Notes under the pieces: generated by a model | What the model was told of the DNA's origin: nothing | Seen by the model: only the letters and a program-made list of their open reading frames with translations | The model's database searches: none | Program-made: the position numbers and the translations under genes | Source of the DNA: CALLCD01 sp039196965 | GTDB lineage: Bacteria > Pseudomonadota > Alphaproteobacteria > Caulobacterales > Hyphomonadaceae | Length of the DNA: 64,000 bases | Assembly: GCA_039196965.1 (NCBI GenBank) | Contig: JBCCUK010000003.1 | Span: 1 to 64,000, forward strand | Direction: 5' to 3' | Part shown: positions 17,707-27,177 of the stretch, in pieces | Layout of the letters: each line of letters starts with the position of its first letter | How positions within the stretch are numbered: the first letter of the stretch is position 1

Positions 17707-20700
17707 TTACTCAGCTGCTGGACGAATATCGCCAGGAAGTCCGTCCTTCGATGTTTCTGGAAACGCCACATAATCGGCGTCCGAGCCCTTGCTTCTGTCA
17801 AAGAGGCGGGAGCGGGCGCGGCCGAGCTTTTCAGGAACCGCCAACCAGACCGGTGTCACGATAAGTGTCATGAATGTCGAGAATCCGAGGCCAAAGACGA
17901 CAGCAGTGGACAGTTGTACCCACCATTCCGACGTGCCACCGCCGAAAGTGATCAGTCCTTCGCGGAAGTTCACGTTCATCTGAAACATCATCGGCAGAAG
18001 CCCGCAAATGGTTGTGAAGGTTGTCAGGAGGATGGGGCGGATCCGTTGGGCGGCTGCGGCTATTGCCGCTTGTTCAGCCGATCTGCCGTCACGCTGCAGC
18101 CTCTGAAAAGTGTCGATGAGAACAATATTGTTGTTCACGACGATGCCTGCGAGGGCGACAATGCCCGTACCCAGCATCAGGATCGATATGTAAGGCAGAA
18201 AGACCTGGATGCCGATCAGAACGCCCGTGGTTGAGAGAACCACTGCCGAAAGTGTCAGCAGCACATGGTAGAAATTGTTGAATTCCCAGAGCAGAATAAC
18301 TGCCATGAGGAAGAGGGCCGCTAGGGCAGCATTCTGGAAGAATGCGCCTGCTTCTTCAGCGTCTTCGTCAGCCCCCTGGAATGATATGTCCACACCCTCA
18401 GGCAGATCTGCGGTTTCCATCCACTCCTTCAGCTCAGCGACCCGCTGTGCGCCTTCCCCCTGAACCGTTGCATTTGCCCTGAGGGTATAGATGCGCGAGC
18501 CATCCCGGCGTGAAATCGAGGACACTTTCGGTGCTGGATTTCGGGTAACGAAGAGCGATACGGGCACCTGGCCCTGCGGCGTGGCGATGCGCAGATCATC
18601 CAAAGCGTCGAGACTTCTGGAATCCCCGGGGAGTCTTACGCGGATGTCGAGCTCCTCAAGGGCATCGTCGGGGCGGTAAAGGCCGACGAGAACGCCATTT
18701 GTTACAAGCTGAACGGCGGCACCGATCTGAGAGACGTCGACGCCGAACCGGCCGGCCAGCTCGCGATCGACATCAAGCTGCCATTCCAGGCCGGGCAGGG
18801 GCCGAGAATCGTCGATCTCCATCAAATTGTCCTGGGCGTCCAGATAGTTTCGAATGCTCTCGGCTGCCTCTTCCAGCGCTGGTTGATTGGAAGATTGGAG
18901 CGATACCTGAATGTCTTTCCCGGCCGGCGGGCCCTGTTCGCGGACGGCAATCTCGACCCGCGCACCTGGCACTGTGGCGATCGCTTCACGAAGGTTATCT
19001 TGCGCCCTGCGGCCATCGTAGCCGTAATCGCGGGTCTGCAGGGTTACCAGTATTTTCCCGATTGTATCATTCGGACCGTTATCATCAAAGAAGTTGATGC
19101 CGCCTGTCGCTGTGCCGGATGTGGTCGAAACGGAGCGTATGCCTTCCGTTTTGAGAATGGCCGACTCCACGCGCTTTACGATTTCAAACTCTTCTTCTGC
19201 CGATAAGCTGCCCTGGGCGCTAACGAAGACAAAGACTTCTTCCGGTTCAATGTCGAGGAACAATTCCGATCTATGAGTTGTGGATCCGAACCACATGAAA
19301 ATAGTAACCACCATGGCAAGGGCAGCAGCCGTGACCGTTGCTGGCCGATTGATTAGCATTTGCGTCAGTCGGGCATAACCGCCGAGCCAGCCTTGAGTGC
19401 GGGATGGATCGCCATCCGCTCCCGACAAGGCCGCGAGGTTGTCATCCGTGCCTTCCCCGCTAGCACGGCCTCCGAAGAGTGAGCCAAGCACAGGCAGGAA
19501 GACGAGCGCCATGACGAGGGATGACGTCAGGACGAAAATCAGCGTCAGCGGCAGGTATGACATGAATTTGCCGATGAGCGAGTTCCAGAACAGGAACGGT
19601 ACGAACGCTGCGAGGGTCGTCGCATTGGAAGCCACGATCGGCCAGAACATCCGCTTCGCCGCGGCGGCATAGGCATTCGTCCGATCAAGGCCTTCGGCCA
19701 TTTTCCGGTCTGCATATTCAACGACGACGATGGCCCCGTCGACGAGAATGCCGACGGCGATCAACATGCCGAACATCACCATGTTGTTGATGGTCAGCCC
19801 ATAAGCGCCGAGCAATAAAAATGCCATGACAAACGAAGCAGGTATCGCAACGCCGACGAGCGCTGCGGAGCGCAGCCCCAGGGCGGCAACGACAATGATC
19901 ATAACGAGGATGACGGCTGTAAATATGGACGCCTGAAGCTGTGTGACCTGCGATCTGATAACGTTTGACTGGTCTGACGTGATGGCCGATTGAACGGCTG
20001 AGGGCCATTCTTCCCTCGCTGCTTCGACGATCTCGTTCACCTCATCGACCGTGGACAGAACATTTGCGCCGGTCCGCTTCACGATCTGAATCGCGACGGA
20101 GGGTTTGCCATTGAACTGGGCGTAGACTTCCCGGTCCTTGAAGGTCCGGCGCACATTGGCAACATCCGACAACGTAATGACAGCATCGCCCGACTGGCGG
20201 ATTGGCAGATTGAGTGCGTCGGCGGATGATTTGATCAGTCCGGGCACTTTGATCGGAAACTTACCGGCCCCGGTATCAAGGCTACCGGCCGGGATCAGCT
20301 GGTTATTCGCCGACACCGTATCGATGATTTCCTGATAGGAGAGATTGTAGGCTTCCAGCTTGTCGGGATCCACCAGGATTTCGAGAACTTCTTCCCGTTC
20401 GCCCTGGATGTTGGCTTCCAGAACGCCGGACAGCGCTTCCAGCTTGTCCTGCAGATCCCGGGCAATCCGGTAAAGGCTGCGCTCTGGAACCTCGCCATAG
20501 AGGTTCACCACCAGAATGGGGAACAGCGAAGTGTTCAGCTCGGTAATAACCGGCTCTTTCGCCTCTTCCGGAAACTCGCGCTCGGCCAGATCAACCTTCT
20601 CGCGGACATCTAGGATGGCCTGATCAGGATCGAAGGAGATGCCGAATTCGAGGATCATCTGCGCTGCGCCCTCGGTGGCGATGCCATCGAGCTGCTTCAG

Positions 20701-20931
20701 CCCTTCTATTCCCTGAAGCTCGGTTTCTGCCGGGCGCACGATCAGCCGCTCGCCGTCTTCCGGAGAGATGCCCTCCAGAGGTACCGTCACACCCACAAAC
20801 GGTACGGGAATTTCCGGATCTGACTCTTTGGGCAGGCTGATATAGGTTGCGGTCCCTGCAATCAGCGCAAAAACGAGGATGACCATCACCATCCTCGATT
20901 TGTCGATCGCTCCATCTATGAGGGAATTCAT
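17707..20931 (-). CDS. RND efflux pump, inner-membrane permease
   Basis: 1074 residues, typical AcrB-like length. An N-terminal membrane segment is followed by a large periplasmic porter loop (PKESDPEIPVPFVGVTVP), six membrane segments, a second porter loop and the remaining segments. The proton-relay helix reads GILVDGAIVVVEYADR; AcrB has two aspartates here, this protein has Asp followed by Gly, as in some other RND branches. It exports substrates by proton antiport with the adaptor encoded upstream (4-base overlap) and an outer-membrane factor that is not in this window. Substrate not determinable. Confidence 0.93.
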   Translation of the reverse strand: MNSLIDGAIDKSRMVMVILVFALIAGTATYISLPKESDPEIPVPFVGVTVPLEGISPEDGERLIVRPAETELQGIEGLKQLDGIATEGAAQMILEFGISFDPDQAILDVREKVDLAEREFPEEAKEPVITELNTSLFPILVVNLYGEVPERSLYRIARDLQDKLEALSGVLEANIQGEREEVLEILVDPDKLEAYNLSYQEIIDTVSANNQLIPAGSLDTGAGKFPIKVPGLIKSSADALNLPIRQSGDAVITLSDVANVRRTFKDREVYAQFNGKPSVAIQIVKRTGANVLSTVDEVNEIVEAAREEWPSAVQSAITSDQSNVIRSQVTQLQASIFTAVILVMIIVVAALGLRSAALVGVAIPASFVMAFLLLGAYGLTINNMVMFGMLIAVGILVDGAIVVVEYADRKMAEGLDRTNAYAAAAKRMFWPIVASNATTLAAFVPFLFWNSLIGKFMSYLPLTLIFVLTSSLVMALVFLPVLGSLFGGRASGEGTDDNLAALSGADGDPSRTQGWLGGYARLTQMLINRPATVTAAALAMVVTIFMWFGSTTHRSELFLDIEPEEVFVFVSAQGSLSAEEEFEIVKRVESAILKTEGIRSVSTTSGTATGGINFFDDNGPNDTIGKILVTLQTRDYGYDGRRAQDNLREAIATVPGARVEIAVREQGPPAGKDIQVSLQSSNQPALEEAAESIRNYLDAQDNLMEIDDSRPLPGLEWQLDVDRELAGRFGVDVSQIGAAVQLVTNGVLVGLYRPDDALEELDIRVRLPGDSRSLDALDDLRIATPQGQVPVSLFVTRNPAPKVSSISRRDGSRIYTLRANATVQGEGAQRVAELKEWMETADLPEGVDISFQGADEDAEEAGAFFQNAALAALFLMAVILLWEFNNFYHVLLTLSAVVLSTTGVLIGIQVFLPYISILMLGTGIVALAGIVVNNNIVLIDTFQRLQRDGRSAEQAAIAAAAQRIRPILLTTFTTICGLLPMMFQMNVNFREGLITFGGGTSEWWVQLSTAVVFGLGFSTFMTLIVTPVWLAVPEKLGRARSRLFDRSKGSDADYVAFPETSKDGLPGDIRPAAE

Positions 20932-22091
20932 AGTCGGCTCGTCTGGGATATGTTAACAGGGTCTGCGAGCGTGCCTTCTTTGACAAATTCCTGACCAACG
21001 ATGATCAACCGTGTTCCATCCGGCAGGCCAGTCACCCAGATATTATCGCCATCATCATCAACGATATTGACTTCGACAAATTCGACCCGGTCATCATCGT
21101 TTAAAAACCGTACGCCGGTGCGGCCGTCATCATGAAGTGTCAGCAAGGCGGGCGAGATCGGAGTGGACATTGCTTCCCCAATTTGAACCCGCAAATTGGA
21201 TGTCAGTCCAGCTGAAATCCGGCGATCATCATTATTGACGAGGGCAAGCATACGGAATGTCCGGGTATTTTCCTCAGCGGTTTTGGAGATATAGGAAATT
21301 TCTCCGACCTGCTGGGGCAATCCTGCGATATCAACGGTGACCGCCGACCCCACCGTAAGACGCAGCGCATGGGCCTCTGTGACATCGGTTTGCACTTTGA
21401 TCGGATTGAAATCTGTAACGACGCCGCAGGCACCGCCTTGAGCAAGAAAGTCGCCGATTTCGGCACGCCTTTCTTCAAAGATACCGTCAAAGGGCGCAAT
21501 AATGTCTGTTCGCGAAAGTTCAATACGGGCACTGTTCAGTTCAGCCGTTGCTGCATCGAGGCTGGCCTTGGCGCTCGCCGCACGGGTTTGAGAGGCCCAT
21601 CCCTTTCGCGCGAGTTCCTCAGCTGCATCATAATCCACCTGGCGCGACTTCAACATCGCCTCGGCCTCGGCAATACGCGCCTGTCGTGCATCGACATCGA
21701 GGCGGCAAAGCGTTCGTCCCCTGCGCACGCGAGCACCTTCATCGACCGGCGTGGCCATGACCGTGCCGGTTGTCGCGGCTTTTACCGTGACGGTTCTATT
21801 CGGTGCCGTCCGGCCTTTCAAAGACAGGAAAATCGGATGCAATTCAGTTGTGGTTTCTGTGAAGAGAATCTCGGGCAGTACTGATGTTTGCTCGGTCGAT
21901 TGCACTGTCAGAGCAGCGGTTGATACAGCTTCCTTGGGTGCATCATCCCGCATGATGGATCTGACCAGAAAGTAAGATGTCAAAATCAGTAACAAGAAGA
22001 GGGCGGTTTTGACTGACGTCTTCACGAATAGGTCTTTCTGCTCGTCAAAATGGCCAATGACTGAATTGTGAGCGCTCTGCAAAACATTCAC
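20928..22091 (-). CDS. RND efflux pump, periplasmic adaptor (membrane fusion protein)
   Basis: 387 residues. One N-terminal membrane anchor (LFLLLILTSYFLVRSI) precedes a biotinyl-lipoyl half (VKAATTGTVMATPVDEGARV), a coiled-coil hairpin (RQARIAEAEAMLKS to TAELNSARIELSRTD), the second lipoyl half (IIAPFDGIFEERRAEIGDFL), and beta-barrel and membrane-proximal domains. It bridges the permease to an outer-membrane channel. The stop overlaps the permease start by 4 bases, so the two form one operon with a promoter in 22092-22205. Confidence 0.93.
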   Translation of the reverse strand: MNVLQSAHNSVIGHFDEQKDLFVKTSVKTALFLLLILTSYFLVRSIMRDDAPKEAVSTAALTVQSTEQTSVLPEILFTETTTELHPIFLSLKGRTAPNRTVTVKAATTGTVMATPVDEGARVRRGRTLCRLDVDARQARIAEAEAMLKSRQVDYDAAEELARKGWASQTRAASAKASLDAATAELNSARIELSRTDIIAPFDGIFEERRAEIGDFLAQGGACGVVTDFNPIKVQTDVTEAHALRLTVGSAVTVDIAGLPQQVGEISYISKTAEENTRTFRMLALVNNDDRRISAGLTSNLRVQIGEAMSTPISPALLTLHDDGRTGVRFLNDDDRVEFVEVNIVDDDGDNIWVTGLPDGTRLIIVGQEFVKEGTLADPVNISQTSRL

Positions 22092-22205
22092 TCATTATAG
22101 TTAGTCAATCTCCTTTAAGTTACCACCAAGAAGTGATTACACATTCGAGCGATGATGTAAGTTATGGTTAATGTTTTCGCCCTTGGCGTGTGTGCCTGAC
22201 AAAGA

Positions 22206-22233
22206 AAAATCGCCCAGCGGGATGGCCGGGCGA
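22206..22233 (-). terminator. Intrinsic terminator of the secreted-protein gene
   Basis: On the minus strand ATCGCCCGGC-loop-GCTGGGCGAT is followed by TTTT. It lies about 30 bases past the stop of the secreted-protein gene at 22262 and separates that gene from the efflux operon. Confidence 0.75.
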
Positions 22234-22261
22234 TTCTCGGTCTGTCTGCTAGCAAGCAGGC

Positions 22262-23095
22262 TTATGGAACGAAGACCGTATAGACGACGTCAGCTTCGAT
22301 CTGGCCGGTGCCTTGGGACAGGTCATACCCGTCTGCGCCGCCAAGTGTGTATGTCACATCGAACCGAACAGATTGTTCGGCGATGGAGCCAACGCCAGCC
22401 GCTGTGCGGAGAGTTGACTGGTAGACAGCGCCGCCGGTCAGACCGGATAGATCGGTTGGAACGGTCGCCAGCGTGTTGACCGGATCCTGCGCTGCAGACC
22501 CGAAGGCGAATGCCGTACCACCATTGTCCACGGATCCAGATGGCTGAACGCTCATTTCCCATGCGATATCGTCAAGGTCGAAAGCATCGCCGGTCGGGGT
22601 CGTTTCCGTTGCTGTGGCGTTGATCGCGAAGGTCGTGTTCGAGGCAACGAAGAAGCTGGAGTTCATTACATTGTCCAGCTCGACATCTGTCGTCTGGTCG
22701 ATCTGAAAAGCGGCAAACGTGTCAGCGTCTGCGGCGTCAAGAATACCGTCGCTGCCACCCGTAAGGCCGCCATTGGTCACGGCGTTGGTAACATTGAAAG
22801 GTGTTCCGTTAGATGCAACGGCATCGGCCGTTGGCGTCAGAAAGCCAGTGACAACAGTGTGAACGTCGCCGTCGATCAGGTCCGTATCGCCGGCACCAGT
22901 CGCGGTATCTATAACGAAATCGGAAACAACAGGTGAGCCGCCGGCTGGTGTCCCGTTGCTGAAGCCGTCTGCGCCCCAGACGATGACAAGGCCAAGGACC
23001 CGAAACTGAGGATTGTCGACAACGGCGGCCTGAGCAGGCACGCCAGTAAGAGCAGCAACAGCGCCGCCCGCAAGCATAAGCTTACGTAATTTCAT
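22262..23095 (-). CDS. Secreted protein of unknown function
   Basis: 277 residues. A clear Sec signal peptide ends near PAQAA (residues 1-23). The mature protein is acidic, rich in Thr, Gly, Asp and Ala, with many beta-type stretches (TFAINATATETTPTGDAF, VRFDVTYTLGGADGYDL) and no cysteine. The alternating hydrophobic ending IEADVVYTVFVP resembles secreted or surface beta-sandwich proteins, including spore-coat-U-like families, but I cannot assign it. It has its own terminator and a 254-base upstream region shared with hemA, so it is probably a single-gene unit. Confidence 0.65.
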   Translation of the reverse strand: MKLRKLMLAGGAVAALTGVPAQAAVVDNPQFRVLGLVIVWGADGFSNGTPAGGSPVVSDFVIDTATGAGDTDLIDGDVHTVVTGFLTPTADAVASNGTPFNVTNAVTNGGLTGGSDGILDAADADTFAAFQIDQTTDVELDNVMNSSFFVASNTTFAINATATETTPTGDAFDLDDIAWEMSVQPSGSVDNGGTAFAFGSAAQDPVNTLATVPTDLSGLTGGAVYQSTLRTAAGVGSIAEQSVRFDVTYTLGGADGYDLSQGTGQIEADVVYTVFVP

Positions 23096-23349
23096 GGTAT
23101 CACTCCAATTACCCAGCCCCTTTGCGAGGCCACACAGTTTTTTGTTTTTCGCCCCTCTGGAGAGCGATGGGGTCGGTATGACAGATAATACCTTCTAATC
23201 TCGTAAGTTTTTGAGCGGATTTACCTGCAGGAGTTTGGATCGCGTTAAGGGTTGACCCTTATTGCGACAGAACGGCGCGTATGGGCTTCGCTGCTTGTCT
23301 TTTTCCTGTCTCCATTATCTATTCCTCCAATCCGTAAGAAAGCCCGCCA

Positions 23350-24579
23350 ATGAGACATTTGAAAGCCTTTGAGGAAGCGCTCGCCAATATCCATGGCGAA
23401 GGACGCTACCGCGTTTTCGTCGATCTGCATCGGCATAGAGGGGAGTTCCCTAAGGCAACGGCGCGGTTTCCCGATCAGTCTGAAGAGCGCGAGATTACGG
23501 TCTGGTGCTCAAACGACTATCTCGGCATGGGTCAGGATGAGGATGTTCTGGAAGCCATGCACGAGGCCATCGACAGTTTCGGTGCGGGCAGCGGCGGCAC
23601 GCGGAACATCTCCGGCACAACGAGATACCACGTCGATCTCGAGAAAGAGCTTGCTGATCTGCACGGTAAAACAGGTGCGCTGCTGTTTACGTCTGGCTAT
23701 GTGGCGAATGAGGCGACGCTGTCCACCCTCGGCAAAATCCTGCCCGATCTGATCATTTATTCCGATGCCTTGAATCACGCATCGATGATCGAGGGAATCA
23801 AGCGGTCGGGCTGCGACCGGCGAATCTTCAGACACAATGACGTCGATCATTTGCGGGCGCTGATGGAGAATGATGATCCAGAGCGTCCAAAGCTGATCGC
23901 TTTTGAGAGCGTTTATTCCATGGACGGGGACATCAGTCCGATCCAAGAGATTTGTGACCTCGCCGACGAGTTCAACGCGATAACTTATCTGGATGAGGTT
24001 CATGCTGTAGGTTTGTATGGATCCGAAGGGGCAGGCGTTGCCCAGCGCGATGACGTTATGAACCGGATTGACATTATCGAGGGAACCCTTGGCAAGGCCT
24101 ATGGTGTCATGGGTGGCTATATAGCGGGCGAAGCGACGATGGTGGACGCCATACGCTCCATGGCTTCGGGGTTTATTTTTACCACATCGACCTGTCCGGT
24201 TATGGCGGCGGGTTCACTAAAGAGCGTTCAGAAGCTGCGCAGTAATGCCGGTCGCGAATTGCGTCGTGTGCACCAGGCAAAAGCGGCACACCTAAAAGCC
24301 AAGATGGCAGAAGCCGGTCTTCCGGTCATGGATAGCGAATCGCACATCGTGCCATTGCTCGTAGGCGATCCCGAGAAATGTAAGGCGCTTTCGGACATTC
24401 TGCTCTTTGATTTCGATATCTATGTCCAACCGATCAATTACCCCACAGTTCCGAAGGGGACCGAGCGCCTGCGCTTCACGCCTAGTCCGGTCCATACCGA
24501 AGCCATGATGGACGAATTGGTCTCGGCGATATTGGCGATCTGGAAGCAGCTCGGCCTTAATCTCGAAGCTGCGGCTTAG
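23350..24579 (+). CDS. hemA: 5-aminolevulinate synthase
   Basis: 409 residues, normal length for the alphaproteobacterial enzyme. It condenses glycine with succinyl-CoA to 5-aminolevulinate, the first step of tetrapyrrole synthesis by the C4 (Shemin) route. Visible features: glycine-rich GAGSGGTRNISGTT (78-91), the PLP-binding D215 in YLDEVHAVGLYG, and Schiff-base Lys249 in EGTLGKAYGVMGGY. The 254-base region upstream (23096-23349) is shared with the divergent secreted-protein gene and must hold both promoters; I see no clear operator in it. Confidence 0.96.
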   Translation: MRHLKAFEEALANIHGEGRYRVFVDLHRHRGEFPKATARFPDQSEEREITVWCSNDYLGMGQDEDVLEAMHEAIDSFGAGSGGTRNISGTTRYHVDLEKELADLHGKTGALLFTSGYVANEATLSTLGKILPDLIIYSDALNHASMIEGIKRSGCDRRIFRHNDVDHLRALMENDDPERPKLIAFESVYSMDGDISPIQEICDLADEFNAITYLDEVHAVGLYGSEGAGVAQRDDVMNRIDIIEGTLGKAYGVMGGYIAGEATMVDAIRSMASGFIFTTSTCPVMAAGSLKSVQKLRSNAGRELRRVHQAKAAHLKAKMAEAGLPVMDSESHIVPLLVGDPEKCKALSDILLFDFDIYVQPINYPTVPKGTERLRFTPSPVHTEAMMDELVSAILAIWKQLGLNLEAAA

Positions 24580-24716
24580 GGTTTCCGACTTCCTGAAAGT
24601 TTAAAGGTGCGGCTGCGACAAGTCGTTACGATTCGGCTTGGCAAGCACATTCAGCCTTGCCGCGTGTTGGTCGGCACCGTAATCCAAGAGTCGAAGAGAC
24701 GTGAGGAGTCGTCGCC

Positions 24717-26024
24717 ATGGCCGATACATTGACTGGAGCATCCATAGCCAATGATTTCTTCGACTTGGGGGTCGCGGATCGTGATGCTGAGCTTTTCGCC
24801 GCGATCGCCAAGGAGCAAACCCGCCAGCAGCACCAGATTGAGCTGATTGCGTCGGAGAACATTGTGTCCCGTGCTGTCATGGAGGCTCAGGGCACCGTTC
24901 TTACCAACAAATACGCTGAAGGGTATCCCGGCCGCAGGTATTATGGTGGCTGCGAGTTTGTGGACGTCGCCGAGGATCTTGCCCGCGAGCGCGCCAAAAA
25001 GCTCTTCAATTGCGGTTTTGCCAATGTTCAGCCGAATTCGGGCAGCCAGGCCAATCAGGCTGTTTTCCAGGCGCTGATCAAGCCGGGCGATACCATACTC
25101 GGTATGAGCCTGGATGCCGGCGGTCACCTGACCCACGGCGCACGGCCCAATCAGTCGGGCAAATGGTTCAATGCGATCCAGTATGGTGTTCGCGAGGATG
25201 ATCACCTCATCGACTTCGATCAGGTGGAAGCCCTTGCCAATGAGCACAAACCTTCACTGATTATTGCCGGTGGTTCTGCCTATCCGCGCCAGATTGACTT
25301 TGCCCGCTTCCGTGCCATCGCCGATGAGGTCGGTGCCTACTTCCTCGTTGATATGGCTCACTTTGCCGGGCTCGTTGCAGGCGGTCACCATCCGAATCCC
25401 CTGGACCACGCCCATGTCGCCACAACGACGACGCACAAGACACTGCGCGGTCCTCGCGGCGGAATGGTCCTAACCAATGACGAGACCATCGCCAAGAAAG
25501 TGAATTCAGCCGTGTTCCCCGGTATTCAGGGCGGCCCGCTGATGCATGTGATCGCCGCAAAGGCTGTCGCTTTCGGTGAAGCTCTTACCCAGGATTTTAA
25601 GGGCTATACCGCCCAGGTCATTCAGAACGCCAAGGCGATGGCCGCCGCCGCTGAAGCGAGCGGTCTTGCCGTCATCTCTGGCGGCACCGATACCCATGTC
25701 GCACTGATCGATCTCCGCCCAAAAGGCGTCAAAGGTAACGCTACCGAGCAAGCTCTGGAGCGCGCTTACATCACCTGCAATAAGAACGGGGTTCCGTTCG
25801 ATCCGGAAAAGCCCGCCATTACCAGCGGTATACGTGTTGGTTCTCCGGCGGGCACGACCCGCGGGTTCGGCGAGGCGGAATTTACCCAGATTGGTAACTG
25901 GATTGGCGAGATCGTCGATGGCCTGTCAAAGGGCGGCGATACCAGTGATCTCGAAGCCCGGGTGCGATCGGAAGTCATGGAGCTTACGGCGCGCTTTCCG
26001 ATTTATAACGGCCTCGGGGCGTAA
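24717..26024 (+). CDS. glyA: Serine hydroxymethyltransferase
   Basis: 435 residues. It transfers a one-carbon unit between serine and tetrahydrofolate, giving glycine and methylene-THF. The core motifs are ASENIVSRAVMEAQG near the start, NKYAEGYPGRRYYGG, the PLP Lys in VATTTTHKTLRGPRGG, and the C-terminal TSGIRVGSPAGTTRGFG. The start is supported by GAGGAG at 24700-24705. It heads a plus-strand run into nrdR and the riboflavin genes. I looked for a glycine or SAM-type riboswitch in 24580-24716 and could not recognise one. Confidence 0.97.
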   Translation: MADTLTGASIANDFFDLGVADRDAELFAAIAKEQTRQQHQIELIASENIVSRAVMEAQGTVLTNKYAEGYPGRRYYGGCEFVDVAEDLARERAKKLFNCGFANVQPNSGSQANQAVFQALIKPGDTILGMSLDAGGHLTHGARPNQSGKWFNAIQYGVREDDHLIDFDQVEALANEHKPSLIIAGGSAYPRQIDFARFRAIADEVGAYFLVDMAHFAGLVAGGHHPNPLDHAHVATTTTHKTLRGPRGGMVLTNDETIAKKVNSAVFPGIQGGPLMHVIAAKAVAFGEALTQDFKGYTAQVIQNAKAMAAAAEASGLAVISGGTDTHVALIDLRPKGVKGNATEQALERAYITCNKNGVPFDPEKPAITSGIRVGSPAGTTRGFGEAEFTQIGNWIGEIVDGLSKGGDTSDLEARVRSEVMELTARFPIYNGLGA

Positions 26025-26030
26025 AACCTC

Positions 26031-26501
26031 GTGCGCTGTCCCTTCTGCGGCGCTCATGACACAGCGGTAAAGGATTCCCGCTCCGCTGAAGAGAACAATG
26101 CCGTGCGCCGACGCCGCGCCTGTAATAAATGTGGCGGTCGTTTCACGACATTCGAGCGGGCGCAGCTGCGCGACATCACTGTCGTCAAGCGAAATGGAAA
26201 GCGGGTTCTATTTGACCGTGAAAAGATCGTGCGCACGGTGAAGCTTGCGCTCCGCAAGCGGCCTGTAAATGACGAGCAGATTGATCAGATGGTGTCTGGA
26301 ATTGTGCGCCAGCTGGAAAGTGGCGGCGAAGCTGAAATCGAATCCCATCAGGTCGGCGACATGGTGATGGAGGCTCTCAAGGAGATCGATCCTGTCGGAT
26401 ATGTCCGTTATGCCAGCGTCTATAAGGACTTCTCAGACCCGGGCGATTTTGCCCGTTTCATTGAAGAAAGTGCACTTCGAGACAAGGTCGAAGAGGCGTG
26501 A
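26031..26501 (+). CDS. nrdR: NrdR transcriptional repressor
   Basis: 156 residues, GTG start. An N-terminal zinc ribbon uses Cys3 and Cys6 (RCPFC) and the pair in RACNKCGG, and residues about 49-139 form the ATP-cone domain that senses ATP/dATP. It represses ribonucleotide reductase genes by binding paired NrdR boxes. Its place right after glyA and before the riboflavin genes is standard in alphaproteobacteria. The stop overlaps the next gene (GTGA). Confidence 0.96.
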   Translation: MRCPFCGAHDTAVKDSRSAEENNAVRRRRACNKCGGRFTTFERAQLRDITVVKRNGKRVLFDREKIVRTVKLALRKRPVNDEQIDQMVSGIVRQLESGGEAEIESHQVGDMVMEALKEIDPVGYVRYASVYKDFSDPGDFARFIEESALRDKVEEA

Positions 26502-27154
26502 ACCCGCTGCCGCGCGTTACCTGGAAGGTAGCCACATCTCTGGATGGCCGAATCGCTCTTGCTGATGGCACCAGCCAGTGGATCACCGGGCCGGATGCCC
26601 GGGCCAGGGGTCACGAAATGCGGGCAAAACACGATGCGATCATGGTCGGCATCGGCACGGTGCTTGCTGACGATCCGATTCTTACGGCCCGAACGGTCCC
26701 ACTGCCAGAGAAACAGCCCGTGCGGATCATTGCCGACAGCAATGCCCGCACGCCTGTGGAGGGCCGCCTGATCTCGTCGATCAATCTCGGCCGGGTTATT
26801 ATCGCCACCGAAGAGATCGAAACCGGCTCTCTGGCGGAAAAGGGCGCAGATCTCTGGCCCTGCAAACAATCGCCCACAGGCGGTATTGATTTAGAGTACC
26901 TTTTGCGTCGCTGCGCCGTTGAAGGGATCAATTCGCTGTTTCTGGAAGGCGGCGGTCACCTAGCGGCATCTTTCGTGAAAACCGGCCTCGTTGATGAGAT
27001 ATGCTGGTTCCGCGCCCCAAAACTGATTGGCGGCGACGGCTTGCCGGCCCTTGCATCAATCGGTCTGACGGAAATGCCAAGTGCATCCAATTGGTCTATT
27101 ACCGCAACGGAACGGATTGGGGATGACGTTCTGGAGACTTATGTTCGCCGGTAA
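26498..27154 (+). CDS. ribD: RibD reductase domain only (5-amino-6-(5-phosphoribosylamino)uracil reductase)
   Basis: 218 residues, GTG start overlapping nrdR by 4 bases. It begins directly at the reductase domain (WKVATSLDGRIALADGTSQW, then HDAIMVGIGTVLADDPILT and FLEGGGHLAASF). The N-terminal deaminase domain of ordinary RibD, with its H-A-E and P-C-x-x-C zinc motifs, is absent, and no room exists for it between nrdR and this gene. It should reduce the ribosyl side chain with NADPH. Deamination must come from a separate gene elsewhere. The domain belongs to the dihydrofolate-reductase-like RibD_C family, so another reductase role is possible, but the rib context is strong. Confidence 0.85.
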   Translation: MNPLPRVTWKVATSLDGRIALADGTSQWITGPDARARGHEMRAKHDAIMVGIGTVLADDPILTARTVPLPEKQPVRIIADSNARTPVEGRLISSINLGRVIIATEEIETGSLAEKGADLWPCKQSPTGGIDLEYLLRRCAVEGINSLFLEGGGHLAASFVKTGLVDEICWFRAPKLIGGDGLPALASIGLTEMPSASNWSITATERIGDDVLETYVRR

Positions 27155-27177
27155 CTCATCAAGTATGGACGGAAATC

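Noticed and set aside
24580..24716. Possible glycine or SAM riboswitch before glyA
   Set aside because: I could not find the conserved core of either class.
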